DNA of 64,000 bases from Streptomyces anulatus (GTDB taxonomy: Bacteria > Actinomycetota > Actinomycetes > Streptomycetales > Streptomycetaceae), in assembly GCF_000721175.1 (NCBI RefSeq), contig NZ_JOEZ01000007.1:1-64000 (forward strand). Reading direction: 5' to 3'. The notes beneath the pieces are model-generated. The model saw only the letters and a program-made list of their open reading frames with translations. It was not told the DNA's origin and did not search any database. The stretch's first letter is position 1. Each line of letters begins with the position of its first letter. Below, in pieces: positions 1-9,160 of the stretch. Both the position numbers and the translations under genes were made by a program.

Positions 1-1457
1 GATGGCCGGTCTGAAGGGCATGGGCCGCGTCGAGATCCCGCCACTGCCACCGGGTGCGGTCACCCTGCCGGACGGTGCGTTCAAACTCGGCGACGGCACC
101 CTGCACCTACCCGAGGGCGCAGCCGTCCCGGAAGGCGCGTTCGAAATCCCGAAGGGCTCGGTCAAACTTCCCGACGGCGCGGAGATCCCCACCGGAGCCA
201 TCGACCTGGGCGACGGCGTGTACCACCTCCCCGAAGGCGTGATCCCGCCCGCGGGCTCCCTGCCGATCCAGGAAGGCGCCCTCAAACTGCCCGGGGGCAC
301 CACCGCCCTGCCCGAAGGCACCTTCAAGGGCACCGACAAGGACGGCAACGTCATCCACCTCGACCGCCAGGGCAACATCCTCGGCGAAGACGGCACCCTC
401 AGACAGCACCACACGGCCGCCCAACGCGAGAACCCGACGGACGGCTCGGACAGGCGACAACCTCGGCCGTACGGGCGACGACGCCTCGAACCCCAACAGG
501 TCACCGGGCGGAACCGCGAACAACCTGCCGACCAACAGCGCGGACCACACTCCTGCCACGGGCAATAACTCGGGCGAAGGTGCCGGCCAATCGCCAGGGG
601 GCGGCCACGAACATCCTGTCAGCAGCGGCGATCGAGCTGCGGGTACCGGACCGCCTCACCTCGACGGACACAGCACCTCTGAAGGGACTCACGGGGGCGG
701 CCATAGAGTAATCGATCACTTCTCGGGCAACAATCCTGGCAGGCCTAGCAGTGAAGGACCTGAGCTGCCAGGGCCTCGGCACGGCGACGGCCCCGTGGCC
801 CCCGGCGAACCACAGCCTTTCGAACGCGGAGGAGAGACCGAAAAGAGGATCCGGGAAAACCTGCGAGGCTCCAAGGTGAAACCGGGCGATCTGGATAAGG
901 CGCTGACCAACCTGGCAGATCACCCGGCCGGGGGAGAAGTAGCCAACTGGCTCGCCTCAGGCCGGTTCAATGGGCTCCCGAATTACGAACAGGTCGTATC
1001 CAGCTTCACCCAGAAGAACGCAATGTCAGGAGGTGTCGAGCAGCTTCGCCTTGGGAGGACGCTGCAGGAGAGCGGCATCACAGATATCAGTTTCGAGATC
1101 AAGAAGGACGTCGAAATCAGGCCCGGGGTTGTAACGGGACCAAGAACAGACATGGACGTCATGGCCCGCGACCGTGATGGCAAAGTCTACGGATACCAGT
1201 TCAAAGAGGTATCGAATCCGAAGAAGGTCGGCAGTAAGATGTGGCAGAACATCGGCCAGCTTGCTGATTCCCAAGCGGATGTGAAAGTCTATGTCGTTGA
1301 CACAAAGGGTACTCTCGCGGACATGATGGCATCCGGCATAGAGAGAGACCTCAGCCGGATTCATTCCGAGCGCGGTGTGATCGTAGTGCTGCGCGTGGAG
1401 GATGGGACACTTATGTACCCACCGGGCGCGAACTTCATGCCAGGAGGACGACCTTGA
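1..1457 (+). pseudogene. C-terminal part of a polymorphic toxin, apparently frameshifted (nuclease-like tip)
   Basis: The gene enters from the left edge. Positions 2-450 read in one frame as a repetitive stalk of LPDGA/LPEGA/LGDG units. From about 455 the protein-like reading moves to the next frame and runs unbroken to the stop at 1457: a Gly/Asn/Ser linker (GDNLGRTGDDASNPN...) followed by a compact domain of about 150 residues. The original frame ends in an Arg-rich nonsense tail at 568, so one extra base or two missing bases near 440-455 would explain the break. The C-terminal domain carries D119 and D121 and a Q-F-K at 135-137 (counted from the Met at 795), which resembles a PD-(D/E)xK restriction-endonuclease-fold toxin with a Q-x-K variant; this call is tentative. 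A likely immunity gene overlaps its stop. The break could be real decay, phase variation or a sequencing error. Confidence 0.6.
50..345 (+). repeat. Periodic LPDGA-type peptide repeats in the toxin stalk
   Basis: About ten imperfect units of roughly 10 residues follow one another, with the core pattern LP-[DE]-GA or LGDG (for example LPDGAFKLGDG and LPEGAAVPEGAF). At DNA level the recurring core is ctgcccgacggc or gaaggcgcg. Such periodicity suggests an elongated repeat stalk that presents the C-terminal toxin domain; that role is inferred. Confidence 0.7.
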
Positions 1458-2434
1458 TTTCTAGCACACCGATCGCACAATGGGCCTGGGGCGAACGCGG
1501 ACACGACACCGATCTGGTTTGCGAGGCGATCCGCAGGTTTTCGGTCGCACTTGAGGTTCTCAATCGCCACCGTCTCGGCACACCACACGGCGGTCAAGTA
1601 TCTGTGCAGGTTACCGAACCAGGAAACAAGAGCTTCCCGACCCGACAGCAACACCATTTCACCGGCACGCTCGCGGACAGCATCAAGAGGAACACAAAAA
1701 GGGGAGCCATCGGTGTGGTGGAAATTTCCACATCGTGCGACGGGCTTTTGGAAACCAAGAATGGAACGGTCGCGACAGAGGGGCTATTCACTCTGTTCGT
1801 AGACGTGTCCGAAAGCTATTTCACCGTAGCGTTGGCAACTTTTTCGGATGCATGGATGCGCTACAACCTCAAGGGCCAGGACAATGCTTCCTTGTGTCGA
1901 TTGAACCGACCGCGACTTGAGAAACTTCTGAAAGATATTTCCACTGCGCTGGAAACAGAAGTGGAACCCGAGGATCCAACCCGGCTCGGCATCTCCACCG
2001 AGGAAGGGGTTGAGAACCACTTCGACGAAGATGGCTCCGCCTCCGACGTCTGGATCCGATTCGAGATCCCCCAGCGAAACAGCGTGTTCAGCCAAACACC
2101 ACCGTTCCAGTCAACATATCGACGCGAGACTTCTGGCCAGGTCTCCTACCTTCCCGTACACGGCGAGGGTCAGATTCTGGGCTATTTGTGGGCATCGGAT
2201 GCCGATACGGCAGCGAGCTTCGAGCCCCGTGACGAGGCTGATCTCGCCGGGTACCATGCCGGTCTGGTGTGGCTGAAAAGACTGCAGGAAACTTTCGAGC
2301 GAGGCTTGACACCTTCTGCAGCCCTGGAGAGCTTCAGAAATTCTCCGGATGACAGGACAGCAGGACATATCCCAAATGGGTCGCCGACCACCGTCGCTGA
2401 TTTCTGGGTTCTGCGCGGAATGGCCAGTGCGTGA
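1454..2434 (+). CDS. Probable immunity protein for the upstream toxin
   Basis: This 326-residue soluble protein has no signal peptide or membrane segment and no family I recognise. The start is TTG at 1454, overlapping the toxin stop by four bases (TTGA), with AGGAGG at 1442-1447 as a strong ribosome-binding site. Translational coupling directly behind a polymorphic toxin tip is the classic position of the cognate immunity gene, and that is the only basis for the functional call. The base composition is visibly AT-richer than the housekeeping genes downstream, as is the toxin tip, which fits a horizontally exchanged toxin-immunity cassette. The last ~40 residues are rich in polar residues and run up to the second linker copy at about 2500. 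Confidence 0.5.
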   Translation: MISSTPIAQWAWGERGHDTDLVCEAIRRFSVALEVLNRHRLGTPHGGQVSVQVTEPGNKSFPTRQQHHFTGTLADSIKRNTKRGAIGVVEISTSCDGLLETKNGTVATEGLFTLFVDVSESYFTVALATFSDAWMRYNLKGQDNASLCRLNRPRLEKLLKDISTALETEVEPEDPTRLGISTEEGVENHFDEDGSASDVWIRFEIPQRNSVFSQTPPFQSTYRRETSGQVSYLPVHGEGQILGYLWASDADTAASFEPRDEADLAGYHAGLVWLKRLQETFERGLTPSAALESFRNSPDDRTAGHIPNGSPTTVADFWVLRGMASA

Positions 2435-2500
2435 GTCTCTTTCATCCTGGGCTGGCAGGTGAAACTCACTGGTCAGGGTACGTGGGGACGAGACAGGGCC

Positions 2501-3134
2501 TCTCGGCCGGACGGGCGACGACGCCTCGAACCTCAACAGGTCACGGGGCGGAACCGCGAACCACCTGCCGACCAACAGCGCGGACAACGGCACGCCGGGT
2601 GGTGGCCCACGAGGCGGCCACGGCGGCCACGCCCCGGCGAACAGCCTGGACGGGGACGGCCCGACCGGCACAGGCGGCCGGGACATGCACGGGGGCACCG
2701 GCACCAATGCGTCGGACGGAGGAACCACCCGGGAACCACCCACCAGGGTGACAGCGGGGGCCACGGTGCCCCGGGTGGCTCCGATGCGGGCAGCCCTGAC
2801 GATGCACCCAAATCGTCGCCCGGTGGTGCGGGAGGACTTCGACGACATCGAGGACTTCGACGACGCCACCGAGGCCTGGGACGAGCGGTGGGAGGCCGTC
2901 ATGTTCGCCCCGGAGCGCACCGTCGGCGCCATCGTGATCTCCCACCTGGGCTGCGCCCAGAGAGAATGGCTGATCATCAGCGGCAGCAACCGCGGCACGA
3001 TTTGGTCCGACTGCCGGGTGGACGACGTAGACCTCGCCCCGCTGCTCGACGACGACTCTGCGCCGGTGACGTTCGCCCGCTGGTACACCGACTGGCTGGA
3101 GAAGGCCGAACGCACAGCCCTGTCGGCCCTGTAG
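2501..3134 (+). pseudogene. Orphan toxin-linker copy joined to a SUKH (SMI1/KNR4-like) immunity remnant
   Basis: Bases 2501-2587 repeat the toxin linker at 461-547 with only a few substitutions, exactly 2040 bp downstream and in the same frame. Gly/Asn/Pro-rich linker reading follows, but the plausible frame changes around 2740-2830 (GDSGGHGAPGGSDAG is in the neighbouring frame). It then returns to a frame encoding REDFDDIEDFDD... and ending with PVTFARWYTDWLEKAERTAL, a tail typical of SMI1/KNR4 (SUKH) immunity proteins. There is no toxin domain. This looks like a recombined or decayed orphan cassette: a linker scar plus the 3' part of an immunity gene. An intact small immunity protein starting at an internal Met (2685 or 2790) cannot be excluded. 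Confidence 0.55.
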
Positions 3135-3663
3135 GCCCGTCGGCCTGTGCTGTTGAGCGTTGCGGTTGGCCAAACGGGCTGAGTAGGCCCTCAGCCACAC
3201 TGAGGGCCGGTGCGGCAACGGGTGCGGCGACCGTTGATCAGAAAGGGCTCGCACCCGGTCCTGCACCAGCCATGACCGACGACAAGCCGCGTCCCGGACA
3301 TGAAGATCACGATCTGCAGCCGGAGTATCGGACGATCAGGCCCCGTCGCGTGCGGTCGCGTCGGAGGGTCGACCGGATCGTACGGTGCGAACTTCGTCGA
3401 AGCTTCTCTCCGCGGGGTCGACGTCCTCGGCCGGTTCGCCAGGGAGCCTTCCACCTGTAGTGGCCCACCTGGCGGCCCAGCCATGGCAAGAAACCGGCCA
3501 CATGCTCTCCGGGCCCGTCACCCGAACGGCGGACCGTCGTTTGTGTTGTGGGCCGGAATACGGACTGGGTGGCGTAGCAGACTGTGACGCGACGCGCGCC
3601 GCGGACACATGCGTCAGGTGGGGTGCCGGGGTGCACATACGGACAGGCGTCGAGGAGGGTGTG
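3135..3663. other. Intergenic, no gene seen
   Basis: This stretch follows the toxin-immunity remnant. Frames open here on both strands have no ribosome-binding site and no protein-like composition. It ends with GAGGAGG at 3652-3658, the ribosome-binding site of the next gene. No RNA gene or strong terminator is visible. Confidence 0.5.
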
Positions 3664-5214
3664 ATGGGTGTGGAGGCCCACGCGACGAACGAGCGGGTGA
3701 CGGGGCGCACGTGGACGGTGCGGCTCGATCCCGTCGGGCGCGGCCGTGCGGACGTACGCGTGTCGTGCAGCCGCCCGGCCTGCGCCGCGCAGGCGCTGCC
3801 CTCCGCGGCCGTCGGCCGCACGGCGGCGGTCGAGCATCTCAAGGCCCACCTGCGCGCGGGTCCGGCCCCCCGTCCCTCGGTGTACTGCGCCTGCCGGGCC
3901 GAGGAGTGCCACACCCACATCCGCCCCGCCGGTCCGCGTGAGCGTCCCGCGCCCTGGCGGTGCGGGGGCGCGGTCGTCCTGGCCGTCGTCACGGACCGGG
4001 AAGGGCGCTGGTGGCGGGTCATGGAGTGCTGCTCGCGCTGTGCGGCCGCCCACCCCACCGCGAAGGTCGTCGCCACCGCCCCGGTCCCCGCCCGGCCGGA
4101 TCCGGCCGGGGGCTTCAGGGCCGCCGCCGCCCCCGCGTCGACCGTGTCGGCCGTCGGCCCGCACTTCTCGCACAGCGCCCCCGGGGCCGCCGTCCCGCAG
4201 CAGGTGCCGGTTCGCCGGCCCGCGAGGCCGACGCGGCAGCGCGCCCGGCGAGGGAGGATCGCGCAGCGCTTCGTCCCGCACGACCTGCGGCCCATCGCGC
4301 TGCGGGACGAACTCACCGAACTCGGTGAGCTCTTCCGCGCCTACCAGCAACGCGCCGAACCCGACCTCGAGGTGCTCGCCGACCTCCACGCCCGCAAGGC
4401 GAAGGCCTTCTCCGCCTGGGCCGAAGTCACCGCTGACACAGGACTGCGCCTCGACGCCCAGCGAGCCGAACAGGCCGCCGCCACCGTCCGGCGCCAGCAT
4501 CTGCATCGCATCGGCGAGGCTCCGGACGGTCACGGGCCCGCTGTGGCAAGGCTGTTGACCGCGCCCGCGCAGTGGGATCACGCGCGGGCCGTCCTCACCC
4601 ACGTGGCCGACCATGCTCCCCTGCCGGGCCCGGACGCCCGCCTGCTGGTGGTGATGCTGACGCTGCGCGTCGCGCAGTCCGGCGTCGGCAACCTCGTCGG
4701 GCAGGACCTCAAAGGGCTGCCCCTGCGGGAGCCCGAGCAGCTGGTGGGGCAGCTGGTGGAGTGCGGTTGGCTGGGTATCGCCGGGACCGTCGACGAACTG
4801 ATCGCCTCCCGCCCGGAGAACCCCACCCGGATCAGCGTGCCGTCCCTGACACCCGACGAGAGCGACCCGGGCCCGTTCACGTTCGGCAGGAAGATGCGCC
4901 CCAAGCTCAGCGGATGGGCGCAGAGAGTCGTCGGGGAGAAGAAGCTCCGCAAGGCCAAGACCGCGGCCGACGTGCGGCTGCTCGCCCTGGCCCTGGTCAC
5001 CGGGGCCGACGCCCACGGACAACTGGGCCCCCAGGGCCGGGGCATCGGCCTGGAAGCCCTCGCCTCCTGGTGCGCCATCGGGCCCGGCGACCTCCCGGAG
5101 CTCGTGGACCGGCTGACCGCGGCGGACTGGCTGACCGAGGCGGCCGTCACCGACGACCTCCTCACCGGCCGGCTGACCGAACGCGTCCTCCCTCTCAGCT
5201 GCCCGCTGACCTGA
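3664..5214 (+). CDS. Conserved actinobacterial Cys-rich protein of unknown function
   Basis: This 516-residue protein has its start set by GAGGAGG at 3652-3658, five bases before ATG 3664; the same frame is open further upstream without a better start. The N-terminal third has Cys/His clusters (CSRPAC, CACRAEECHTHIRP, CCSRCAAAHP) spaced like zinc-ribbon ligands. A Pro/Ala-rich linker follows. The C-terminal half looks like tandem winged-helix units (for example residues around LLVVMLTLRVAQSGVGNLVGQDL) resembling replication- or conjugation-associated DNA-binding proteins of streptomycetes. I do not recognise a named family. It is monocistronic and separated from the HAD gene by a tandem-repeat-containing spacer. 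Nucleic-acid binding is an inference from the fold-like pattern only. Confidence 0.65.
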   Translation: MGVEAHATNERVTGRTWTVRLDPVGRGRADVRVSCSRPACAAQALPSAAVGRTAAVEHLKAHLRAGPAPRPSVYCACRAEECHTHIRPAGPRERPAPWRCGGAVVLAVVTDREGRWWRVMECCSRCAAAHPTAKVVATAPVPARPDPAGGFRAAAAPASTVSAVGPHFSHSAPGAAVPQQVPVRRPARPTRQRARRGRIAQRFVPHDLRPIALRDELTELGELFRAYQQRAEPDLEVLADLHARKAKAFSAWAEVTADTGLRLDAQRAEQAAATVRRQHLHRIGEAPDGHGPAVARLLTAPAQWDHARAVLTHVADHAPLPGPDARLLVVMLTLRVAQSGVGNLVGQDLKGLPLREPEQLVGQLVECGWLGIAGTVDELIASRPENPTRISVPSLTPDESDPGPFTFGRKMRPKLSGWAQRVVGEKKLRKAKTAADVRLLALALVTGADAHGQLGPQGRGIGLEALASWCAIGPGDLPELVDRLTAADWLTEAAVTDDLLTGRLTERVLPLSCPLT

Positions 5215-5285
5215 GAAGCAGTGCGCGGCCGAGGCCCGCGCCGCGCCGGATCTCGAGCCGGGGCCTGCCGGCGTCGCCAGGACCC

Positions 5286-5323
5286 ACGGAGGCCCGGAGG
5301 CCCGGAGGCCCGGAGGCCCGGAA
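5286..5323. repeat. Short tandem repeat, unit GAGGCCCG, about four copies
   Basis: An 8-bp unit is repeated head to tail in the spacer between the Cys-rich gene and the convergent HAD gene. It is probably simple-sequence slippage with no evident function. Confidence 0.8.
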
Positions 5324-5392
5324 ATCATCCGGGCATGACATCAGAGACGGTCATCCCGCCGCGTCGGGTGTCTGGAGCCCCCGGGAAAGGTC

Positions 5393-6082
5393 CTACGACA
5401 CCCCCAGTCGCCCCGCCAGGTCCGCCAGGTCCTCCGCGTACAGGTCGAACCGGTCCGAGGCCGTGGGCGGGTCGCCGACCGGGCGGGCCACATAGGCGGT
5501 GCGCAGGCCCAGTGCCTGCGCACCGCGCAGGTCCCAGGCATGGGCGGCGATCATCAGCAGGCGCTCCGGCGGACGCCCGGCGACGGTGACGGCCAGTCGG
5601 TAGACCGCCGGGTCCGGCTTGTAGGTGCGGGCGTCCTCGGCGGACAGGGCCTGGTGCCAGCGCAGTCCGGCGTGGGCGTTCAGTTCCAGCAGCGCCGTCC
5701 GGCTCGCGTTGGAGAGGCCGATCAGCGGGAAGTGTCCGGCGAGCCGGGCGAGCCCGGCCACGGTGTCGGGCCACGGCGGGAGGCGGCGGGCCGACCGGGC
5801 CAGCTCCTCCACCACGGCCGGATCCCCGACCCCGGCGGCCTCCGCGACGACCCCCGCGGCCTCCCGGTCGAGGACGTCGCTGGGGAGGTACGGCCGGTCG
5901 CCGTCGAGGACGCGACGCTGTTCCCGCTCGATGTGCCGCTGCCACAGCAGCAGAAGCCGTTCGGTCCCGGGACCGTCCAGGGACGGGTCGAGGGCGCGGA
6001 TGCCGGCGCGGAGCCCGGCGGGTTCGTCGACGAGTGTGCCGAGCACGTCGAACACGAGGGCGTCGTATTTCGGCTCTGCCAT
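5393..6082 (-). CDS. HAD-superfamily hydrolase, haloacid dehalogenase type II
   Basis: This 229-residue cytosolic enzyme opens with YDALVFDVLGTLVDE, the DxxGT motif I of L-2-haloacid dehalogenases. The Asp nucleophile is followed by Leu instead of a second Asp, as in the dehalogenase branch rather than the phosphatase branch. Motif II is GLSNASR (Ser/Asn). Motif III is the Lys-containing KPDPAVYRLAV segment, and motif IV lies in LLMIAAHAWDLRGAQALGLRTAYV. Length and motif order match haloacid dehalogenase type II, which hydrolyses the C-halogen bond of short 2-haloacids. The true substrate in Streptomyces is usually unknown. The start is ATG 6082, preceded by a purine-rich stretch. It faces the Cys-rich gene convergently and is followed by no terminator that I can see. 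Confidence 0.85.
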   Translation of the reverse strand: MAEPKYDALVFDVLGTLVDEPAGLRAGIRALDPSLDGPGTERLLLLWQRHIEREQRRVLDGDRPYLPSDVLDREAAGVVAEAAGVGDPAVVEELARSARRLPPWPDTVAGLARLAGHFPLIGLSNASRTALLELNAHAGLRWHQALSAEDARTYKPDPAVYRLAVTVAGRPPERLLMIAAHAWDLRGAQALGLRTAYVARPVGDPPTASDRFDLYAEDLADLAGRLGVS

Positions 6083-6156
6083 GGCGGCGGTCTCCTGGAG
6101 GACGGCGGGGGAAGGGAAACAGAGGGAACAACGCCGCGACGTCAGCTTCCGATGCC

Positions 6157-6807
6157 CTATTTCACCGTGATCGACCCCACGAACGCGTCCAAGTCCTTCG
6201 CGTCGACGGCGTCCTTCACCGCGTTCAGACGCACCACGAACGGAACGCCCTTCGAGTCCACGCCCGCGACCAGGACCCCGGTCATCGGCGTCCCCGCGTT
6301 CGGGGTGTCCTCCTGGCCGTCCGCCGTGAAGTCGTAGTCGATCCGGCGGGCTTCGCGGGCCTCACCCGCGCTGTCCGGGCCCGCGAGGCGTACGTCCTCC
6401 GTGGCCTTGCGGGTGGAACCCAGGCCGATGCCCGCGCCCGCCGCTGCCGCCGCGCCGGCCGCGTCGTCCACCCCCGTCGCGAAGTCCAGCTGGACCGAGA
6501 CCATACCGGTGCGGATGCCGTCCTCCACCTTGAGCGCGACGGCCGCGTTGGCCTCGGCCCGCTCGCCCGCCGGCTGTTCCGCGTACCCCTGGTTCTTCGG
6601 GTAGCCGACGCCCAGGCTCTTCGTGTCCAGCGTGCCCCAGCCCTCGGGCACGGACGCCGTGCCCTGGTCGCCGCCGCACCCGGTCAGCAGGAGGGCCGCT
6701 CCCATGACGGCCATGCCCATGACGGCCGCCGTGGTGGCCCTCATGCGCCCCCGGATCCGCCCCGGCCCCGGAGTCCTGTCTGTCCCGGCACTCATCGCCC
6801 GTGTCAC
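6157..6807 (-). CDS. Secreted lipoprotein of unknown function
   Basis: This protein has about 216 residues from GTG 6807; an ATG at 6792 is an alternative start. An Arg-rich N-region precedes the hydrophobic stretch AVMGMAVMGAALLLTGC, with LLTGC as lipobox, so the mature protein should be diacylglyceryl-anchored through Cys on the outer face of the membrane. The rest is a soluble alpha/beta domain of about 170 residues with no recognised family; it ends AFVGSITVK. GGGGAG lies just before the GTG. It starts 30 bp after the stop of the large membrane protein 6838-8859, same strand, so the two are very likely cotranscribed and may work together at the cell surface. Confidence 0.75.
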   Translation of the reverse strand: MTRAMSAGTDRTPGPGRIRGRMRATTAAVMGMAVMGAALLLTGCGGDQGTASVPEGWGTLDTKSLGVGYPKNQGYAEQPAGERAEANAAVALKVEDGIRTGMVSVQLDFATGVDDAAGAAAAAGAGIGLGSTRKATEDVRLAGPDSAGEAREARRIDYDFTADGQEDTPNAGTPMTGVLVAGVDSKGVPFVVRLNAVKDAVDAKDLDAFVGSITVK

Positions 6808-6837
6808 CGTCTCCCCGCTCCCCGTGTCTCCGCCTCG

Positions 6838-8859
6838 TCAGTTCGCGCAGTAGCTGTACGGAAGATACGTGCGCAGGTCGCCCTGTGGGGCCCCGAGGAA
6901 CCGCGCGTCCGCCAGCGTCTCCTTCTTCTCCTCCGTGCCGAGCGAGAATCCGAGGCTCATGCCGAGGGAGATCTCGAAGCCGAACTCCTGGGCGTCGCTC
7001 TCGCCGGTGTACCGCATGCTGCTGGACAACCCGTCCTCGAACATCAGCTGCTGGAACGGGTCGTTGCCCTCCGGGCGGGTCTCCATGCCGTGGTCGCCGA
7101 AGAGGTACTCGAACGGGGCGGTGTTGTTGCCCGAGCCGCCCAGCCACTGCTCGGCGACGGCACGGTTCGCCTCGGTGGCCGCGTCCGTGTCCTTGCCGAA
7201 GACGATCGAGTTCGTGACCACGTCGATGCCGGTGTCGCCCGAGGAGTCGGAGACGCTGCCCTTGCCGCCGCGCTTGTCCTGGCCGCTCTCGCCGTTGTCG
7301 CCGCCGACCTCGACCTTGCCGGACGTCGAGCCGCTCTCCACCGTCTGCGTCATGTCGATGCGGACGATTTTGCCGGTCTTCTGGTCGCGGGTGACGGTGA
7401 TGGCGCCCGTACGGTTCTGCTTGCCGCCCACGGTCCCCTTGACCGGGCCCACGTTCCCGCCGGCCTTGCCCTCCAGTTCGAGCTTGGCGGTGTACGTGTA
7501 CGACTCGTTGCCGTTTACGTCGTCCTTGGTGATCGTCACCTCGGGCGAGAACTTCGCCTTGCCGCCCAGTCTGGCGCCGAGTTCGTCCTCGTCGCCGCCT
7601 TTGACGGAAAGGCCACCGTCCGCGTAGGCGTTGAGGCCGACGGTCGAGTAGGAGATCTTCTTGTCGCCGATCTTCCTCTCGATGTCCTCCTTCTTCTCCG
7701 CCCACTTCATCGCGGAGTACCAGCCACCGCCGTAGCCGCCGCTGTGCTTGGTGGAGGTCTCCCACATCTTCATTTCCTCGATGTCGTCCCGCATCTTCTC
7801 CGCCTCCTCCTCGCTGGAGAAGATCCAGGTGTCACCGTTGGTGATCTTGATCCCGCCGCCGATGTCGACGTCCGCCTTGCCGAGGCTCCCGAGCTTGGCG
7901 CCCGGGGTGCTGGCGGTGGCCCCGGCGGACGCGGCGTCGGTGAACGTCATGGAGACGACCTTGTCGTTGCCGTCGACCTTGCCGTCGCCGTTCACATCGG
8001 TGCTCGCCTGGGAGACCTTCTGCTGGAAGCCGTACTCCTCGCCCCACTCGAACCAGCCGATCTTGACCTTGCCGCCCGCCGTGTCCGAGATGCTGGAGAC
8101 CTGGCACATCTTGGGCTCGTAGTCGGCGTCCGTCTTCGGCTGCGCCTCGGGATCCGGGCCGCCGGTCGAGCACGAGCCGCCGCCACCGGCCAGGGAGCTG
8201 ATCGCGCACCGCAGCCGCTCCCCGATCTTCCCGCCGACCCCGGCCATCGCCATCGCGCCGATCAGCATGGTGACCAGCACGACGAGGCCCAGGTACTCCG
8301 TCGCCGTCGCGCCGCCGTCGCGCCAGTTGTACGAGTACTGCGGCGGGGCCGGGGACCGGGTGGCGCGCTCCTCCAGCAGCCGGTCGACCGCCACCCCCGA
8401 CGCCGCGCCGGCCGCCAGCGAGACGGCCGGCATGAGGACGCCCTCGATGCCGACGACGTCCCCGGCGACGGCGAAGCCGTACAGCAGGCCGGCCAGCGGT
8501 ACGGCCAGGGCGGCGAGCAGGTACAGGGTGCGGGAGGACTCGCGGTGCTCGTCGGGGAGGATCCGGGCGGCGGCCAGGACGGTCAGGAGCGTCACCAGGA
8601 GAGCAGGCAGGTGGAACAGCGCCAGTCGCCAGCCGAAGGACTCCAGCCGTGCCTCGGTGCCCAGCAGTTCGACCAGGACGCGGCTCGTGACGAATCCGGC
8701 GGCGAGGTAGACGAGCGCGCCCGTCACCCAACTGCGGGTCAACGCGAAGAACCGGCCGCCCTGTCGGCCGTGGCGTGGGGCGCCCGACCCCGCGATGCCG
8801 TGGCGCCCCGGCGGTGTGTGCCCCGCGCTCCGGTCTCCCCAGCCCCCGCCACCGCTCAC
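6838..8859 (-). CDS. Polytopic membrane protein with embedded pilin-like segment and large exported domain
   Basis: This protein has 673 residues from GTG 8859, chosen because GAGGAGAGG lies just upstream; the frame is open further back without support. The first ~170 residues contain four or more hydrophobic helices (VTGALVYLAAGFVTSRVL, LALFHLPALLVTLLTVLAAA, LYLLAALAVPLAGLLYGFAVA, then a fourth). At residues ~182-200 comes G-ATATEY-LGLVVLVTMLIGAMAMAG. This matches the Flp/TadE class-III signal: Gly, then a Glu at +5 and a hydrophobic helix. The remaining ~450 residues are hydrophilic and Gly/Asp/Lys-rich, with DVNGDGKVDGNDK resembling an EF-hand-like calcium loop. A prepilin peptidase lies at 11687-12586. 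The function is unknown, and the exported domain could be processed and surface displayed. Confidence 0.6.
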   Translation of the reverse strand: MSGGGGWGDRSAGHTPPGRHGIAGSGAPRHGRQGGRFFALTRSWVTGALVYLAAGFVTSRVLVELLGTEARLESFGWRLALFHLPALLVTLLTVLAAARILPDEHRESSRTLYLLAALAVPLAGLLYGFAVAGDVVGIEGVLMPAVSLAAGAASGVAVDRLLEERATRSPAPPQYSYNWRDGGATATEYLGLVVLVTMLIGAMAMAGVGGKIGERLRCAISSLAGGGGSCSTGGPDPEAQPKTDADYEPKMCQVSSISDTAGGKVKIGWFEWGEEYGFQQKVSQASTDVNGDGKVDGNDKVVSMTFTDAASAGATASTPGAKLGSLGKADVDIGGGIKITNGDTWIFSSEEEAEKMRDDIEEMKMWETSTKHSGGYGGGWYSAMKWAEKKEDIERKIGDKKISYSTVGLNAYADGGLSVKGGDEDELGARLGGKAKFSPEVTITKDDVNGNESYTYTAKLELEGKAGGNVGPVKGTVGGKQNRTGAITVTRDQKTGKIVRIDMTQTVESGSTSGKVEVGGDNGESGQDKRGGKGSVSDSSGDTGIDVVTNSIVFGKDTDAATEANRAVAEQWLGGSGNNTAPFEYLFGDHGMETRPEGNDPFQQLMFEDGLSSSMRYTGESDAQEFGFEISLGMSLGFSLGTEEKKETLADARFLGAPQGDLRTYLPYSYCAN

Positions 8860-9160
8860 GGCGCACCTCTCCTCGACCCCGCGCATGCTGCCCGACGGCT
8901 GAGAGCGTACGGCCGAAAAGCTGCCCCCACCCGGGCCCCCGGCCCCAAAGCCGGGCCCAAGTGCCGGATGGGGGAGTTGTGTTACGGCGCCGGAGTGCGG
9001 ACGCGGGGTTATGTCGCCGGGGGTGCGGCGCCGTTCCGCTTGGGGCCGCCCGTGGGCCCGTGGGCCCACGCGGCCGGGGCCGCCGCTCAGTACGCTCGGA
9101 GGTGCCGGGGGTCGCCGACCACGACGCCGGTGCGATGCGGAGCGATGGGGGTGGGCGTCG
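8860..9160. other. Divergent intergenic region, GC-rich, no gene
   Basis: This is the promoter region for the membrane protein (minus) and the 9161 gene (plus). It has several GC-rich inverted repeats (for example gtgggcccgtgggcccac near 9053-9070). No RNA gene or clear -10/-35 pair could be assigned. Confidence 0.4.

Noticed and set aside
3307..5328. 673-codon minus-strand frame opposite the Cys-rich gene
   Set aside because: It is a shadow frame. The plus-strand gene has a clear ribosome-binding site and better codon bias.
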